A DNA stretch of 47,209 nt, taken from the NCBI RefSeq assembly GCF_003259195.1, contig NZ_QJPK01000027.1, positions 1 through 47,209 of the forward strand, in the 5' to 3' direction. Origin of the DNA: Paracoccus sediminilitoris. GTDB lineage: Bacteria > Pseudomonadota > Alphaproteobacteria > Rhodobacterales > Rhodobacteraceae. Made by a program: the position numbers and the translations under genes. Shown piece after piece: positions 44,939 through 47,209 of this stretch. The notes under the pieces are model-generated. The model was not told the origin of the DNA. It saw nothing but the letters and a program-made list of their open reading frames with translations, and made no database searches. Each line of letters begins with the position of its first letter. Position 1 is the stretch's first letter.

Positions 44939-45835
44939 ATGGGTCGCAAGGTTACAAAAGCCATCTTTCCGGTCGCGGGTTTGGGAACACGCTTCCTTCC
45001 CGCCACGAAGAGCATTCCGAAGGAAATCCTGTCCCTGGTCGACAAGCCGCTGATCCAATACGCGATCGACGAGGCCCGCGCCGCCGGGATCAAGGAATTC
45101 ATCTTTGTCACCTCGCGGGGCAAGGGCGCGCTGGAAGATTATTTCGACCACTCGCACGAGCTGGAATCGAACCTGAAGAAGGCCGGCAAGGACAAGCTGC
45201 TGGAAACTCTGCGCCAGACCAACATGGATTCGGGCGCCATCGCCTATATCCGTCAGCACAAGGCGCTGGGCCTCGGCCATGCCGTGTGGTGCGCCCGTCG
45301 CCTGCTGTCCGATGACGAGCCCTTCGCCGTCGTGCTGACCGATGACGTCATCCAGGGCGAGCCGCCCTGCCTGCAGCAGATGATCGAAGCCTATGGCGAG
45401 ACCGGCGGCAGCATGGTCGCCACCATGGAGGTCGCCCCCGAGAAGGCCTCGGCCTATGGCGTTCTGGACGTGGCCGAGGATATGGGCGCCATCGTCCGCG
45501 CCAAGGGCATGGTCGAAAAGCCCGCGATGGGCACGCAGCCGTCGAACCTTGCAGTCATCGGCCGCTATATCCTGGCCCCGACCGTCATGAAGAACCTGAA
45601 CAAGCTGAAGCAGGGTGCCGGTGGTGAAATCCAGCTGACCGACGCCATCGCCGAGGAGATCGAGGCTGGACGCGACGTCTTCGGCCTGCGCTTCCGCGGC
45701 CAGCGCTTCGATTGCGGGTCCAAGGCGGGCTTCCTGCAGGCCACCGTCGCCTTCGGCCTGGAGCGCGAGGAACTGCGCGACGAATTCGCCCAATACCTGC
45801 ATCACGTCATGTCCACGAACCGCGCGGCCGAGTAA
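44939..45835 (+). CDS. galU: UTP-glucose-1-phosphate uridylyltransferase
   Basis: A 298-residue enzyme that makes UDP-glucose. It carries the GalU signature KAIFPVAGLGTRFLPATKSI at about 7-26, then LSLVDKPLIQYAIDEARAAG, LGLGHAVWCAR, VLTDDVIQGEP and GGEIQLTDAIAEEI. The ATG at 44939 follows AGAGG at nine bases. UDP-glucose feeds galE directly downstream (5 bp gap) and surface-glycan synthesis. The long leader with palindromes suggests regulated expression. Confidence 0.96.
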   Translation: MGRKVTKAIFPVAGLGTRFLPATKSIPKEILSLVDKPLIQYAIDEARAAGIKEFIFVTSRGKGALEDYFDHSHELESNLKKAGKDKLLETLRQTNMDSGAIAYIRQHKALGLGHAVWCARRLLSDDEPFAVVLTDDVIQGEPPCLQQMIEAYGETGGSMVATMEVAPEKASAYGVLDVAEDMGAIVRAKGMVEKPAMGTQPSNLAVIGRYILAPTVMKNLNKLKQGAGGEIQLTDAIAEEIEAGRDVFGLRFRGQRFDCGSKAGFLQATVAFGLEREELRDEFAQYLHHVMSTNRAAE

Positions 45836-45840
45836 ACTTT

Positions 45841-46827
45841 ATGACCAAGTACGTTCTGGTCACGGGCGGTGCGGGCTATATCGGCTCGCACGCCTGCAAG
45901 GCCCTGTCGCAGGCGGGATATACCCCTGTCACCCTGGACAACCTGACGACCGGCTGGCGCGATGCCGTCAAGTTCGGCCCGCTTGTCGAGGCCGACCTGA
46001 TGGATCGCGCGGCGCTGGATGCGGCATTCGCCGAATATCAGCCCGTGGCCGTGCTGCATTTCGCTGCTCTCAGCCAAGTGGGCGAAGCCATGGCCGAGCC
46101 GGGGAAATACTGGCGCAACAACGTCGCGGGTTCGCTGAACCTGATCGAGGCGGCGGTTGCGGCGGGTTGCAAGAACTTCGTCTTCAGTTCGACCTGCGCC
46201 ACCTACGGCGACCGCGACGGCGAGGTTCTGGACGAGGATACCCCGCAGGCGCCCCTGAACGCCTATGGTGCCAGCAAGCGCGCCATCGAGGACATGCTGG
46301 TCGATTTCGAGGCGTCCCACGGGCTGCGCCATGTCATCTTCCGCTATTTCAACGTGGCGGGCGCCGATCCCGACGGTGAGGTGGGCGAATTCCACCGCCC
46401 CGAGACGCATCTGATCCCGCTGATCCTCGATGCGGTGGACGGCAAGCGCGCGGCGCTGACCATCCATGGCACCGATTACCCGACGCCGGACGGCACCTGC
46501 ATCCGCGACTATGTCCATGTGATGGATCTGGTCGATGCGCATGTGAAGGGTCTGGAATGGCTTCAGGCCGACAAGGGCAGCCGCGTCTTCTGTCTGGGCA
46601 CCGGCGACGGCTTCTCGGTCCGCGAGGTCGTGGATGCCACGCGCCACGTCACCAACCGCCAGGTGCCGATGGTCGATGGGCCGCGCCGTGGCGGCGATGC
46701 CGTCAAGCTGGTCTGCGGCAGCCAGCGCGCCAAGACCGACCTTGGCTGGACCCCGGACCGGTCCACCATGAAGCAGATGATTGCCGATGCATGGCGCTGG
46801 CATCAGGCGGGCGACTATCGACAGTGA
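45841..46827 (+). CDS. galE: UDP-glucose 4-epimerase
   Basis: A 328-residue extended SDR that interconverts UDP-glucose and UDP-galactose. NAD-binding TGGAGYIGSH at 8-17, active-site Ser116-Ser117-Thr118 (VFSSTCATYGD) and YGASK with Tyr142 and Lys146. The substrate loop YFNVAGADPDGEVGE and GTCIRDYVHVMDLVDAHV are typical of GalE. Its start comes five bases after galU, and its stop overlaps the GTG of the next gene. The pair supplies activated hexoses to the glycosyltransferase encoded next. Confidence 0.96.
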   Translation: MTKYVLVTGGAGYIGSHACKALSQAGYTPVTLDNLTTGWRDAVKFGPLVEADLMDRAALDAAFAEYQPVAVLHFAALSQVGEAMAEPGKYWRNNVAGSLNLIEAAVAAGCKNFVFSSTCATYGDRDGEVLDEDTPQAPLNAYGASKRAIEDMLVDFEASHGLRHVIFRYFNVAGADPDGEVGEFHRPETHLIPLILDAVDGKRAALTIHGTDYPTPDGTCIRDYVHVMDLVDAHVKGLEWLQADKGSRVFCLGTGDGFSVREVVDATRHVTNRQVPMVDGPRRGGDAVKLVCGSQRAKTDLGWTPDRSTMKQMIADAWRWHQAGDYRQ

Positions 46828-47209
46828 GCCTTGACCCGCTTCGCCACGCCTGGCAGGTCTATCGGGCTCGGTGGAAGCGACGTGAACTGATGTGGCGCGC
46901 CATCAAGGCGCGTCGCGATCTGCAGCCCATCGCCGACCGGACCCGGGCGATCAAAGCCGACGACATCTTGGTCGTGACGACGCTGCGCAATGAAATTTCG
47001 CATCTGCCGGGATTTTTTGACCACTACCGTCGATTGGGGGCCGCGCATTTCCTGATCGTGGACAATGCCAGCGATGACGGGTCCGACGAGTTTCTGGCGG
47101 CACAGCCCGACGTGTCCCTGTGGCGCTGTCAGGCCAGCTATCGGGCGGCGCGCTTTGGGTTGGACTGGACGAACGCGCTGCTGATGCGGCATGGCCACGG
47201 CCATTGGTG
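46824..47209 (+). CDS. Glycosyltransferase, family 2-like (Glyco_tranf_2_4), N-terminal part
   Basis: The first 128 codons of a gene cut by the window end. After a basic N-terminus (RHAWQVYRARWKRRELMWRA) comes the domain start DDILVVTTLRNEISHLPGFF, then HYRRLGAAHFLIVDNASDDG with the DNxSxDGS nucleotide-sugar motif, and later FGLDWTNALL. This is the Glyco_tranf_2_4 type, seen in surface-glycan synthesis of Rhodobacterales. The GTG start at 46824 overlaps the galE stop (GTGA). Sugar donor and acceptor cannot be told. Confidence 0.8.
   Translation, partial: MSLDPLRHAWQVYRARWKRRELMWRAIKARRDLQPIADRTRAIKADDILVVTTLRNEISHLPGFFDHYRRLGAAHFLIVDNASDDGSDEFLAAQPDVSLWRCQASYRAARFGLDWTNALLMRHGHGHW

Overview
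The window reads as chromosomal DNA of a Paracoccus-like alphaproteobacterium (Rhodobacterales): high GC, dense genes with many ATGA/TGATG overlaps. The cytochrome bc1 operon has a cytochrome c1 with a long Ala/Glu-rich N-terminal extension, and its Rieske and cytochrome b proteins closely resemble those I remember from Paracoccus. The species call is inference; no rRNA or tRNA gene is visible.

Left part (1-8003): the end of an IS3-type element with a frameshifted orfA abuts a LysR regulator lacking its N-terminus. Then come a PRISE-type enone reductase divergent from an HxlR regulator, a DUF486 membrane protein and a type I methionine aminopeptidase. A minus-strand operon follows (IclR regulator, SCP-x-like thiolase, acyl-CoA synthetase, PCC-domain protein). 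It lies back to back with TRAP transporter 1 plus an SDR (8141-11757), which suggests uptake and CoA-dependent breakdown of an organic acid.

Centre (11764-20360): the most interesting locus. A Gfo/Idh/MocA protein and a GntR/UTRA regulator run leftwards. Rightwards run an SsuD-like FMNH2 monooxygenase, an aldo/keto reductase, a flavin reductase, TRAP transporter 2 and a YeiH/TauZ-type anion exporter. Monooxygenase plus AKR plus flavin reductase is the core enzyme set (SmoC, SmoB, SmoA) of the sulfo-SMO pathway, which desulfonates sulfoquinovose to sulfite and glucose. The Gfo/Idh/MocA protein could be an NAD-dependent sulfoquinovosidase. A perfect FNR-type box (13670-13683) lies in the divergent promoter. 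This would be a TRAP-fed variant of the pathway.

Right of that (20617-30075): a cyanide-insensitive-type bd quinol oxidase (cydAB plus a 34-residue DUF2474 subunit), a TRAP-TAXI transporter with a DUF1850 protein, and the thiamine ABC transporter thiBPQ under a TPP riboswitch.

Housekeeping block (30149-42104): mutS-aroC, a ribokinase-like kinase, the petABC bc1 operon with a strong terminator, radC, and dnaK/dnaJ with a heat-shock-type promoter and an internal terminator. The window ends in surface-polysaccharide genes (42167-47209): an ABC-2 permease, a CysQ phosphatase, a CMP-KDO-synthetase-like enzyme, galU, galE and the start of a glycosyltransferase.
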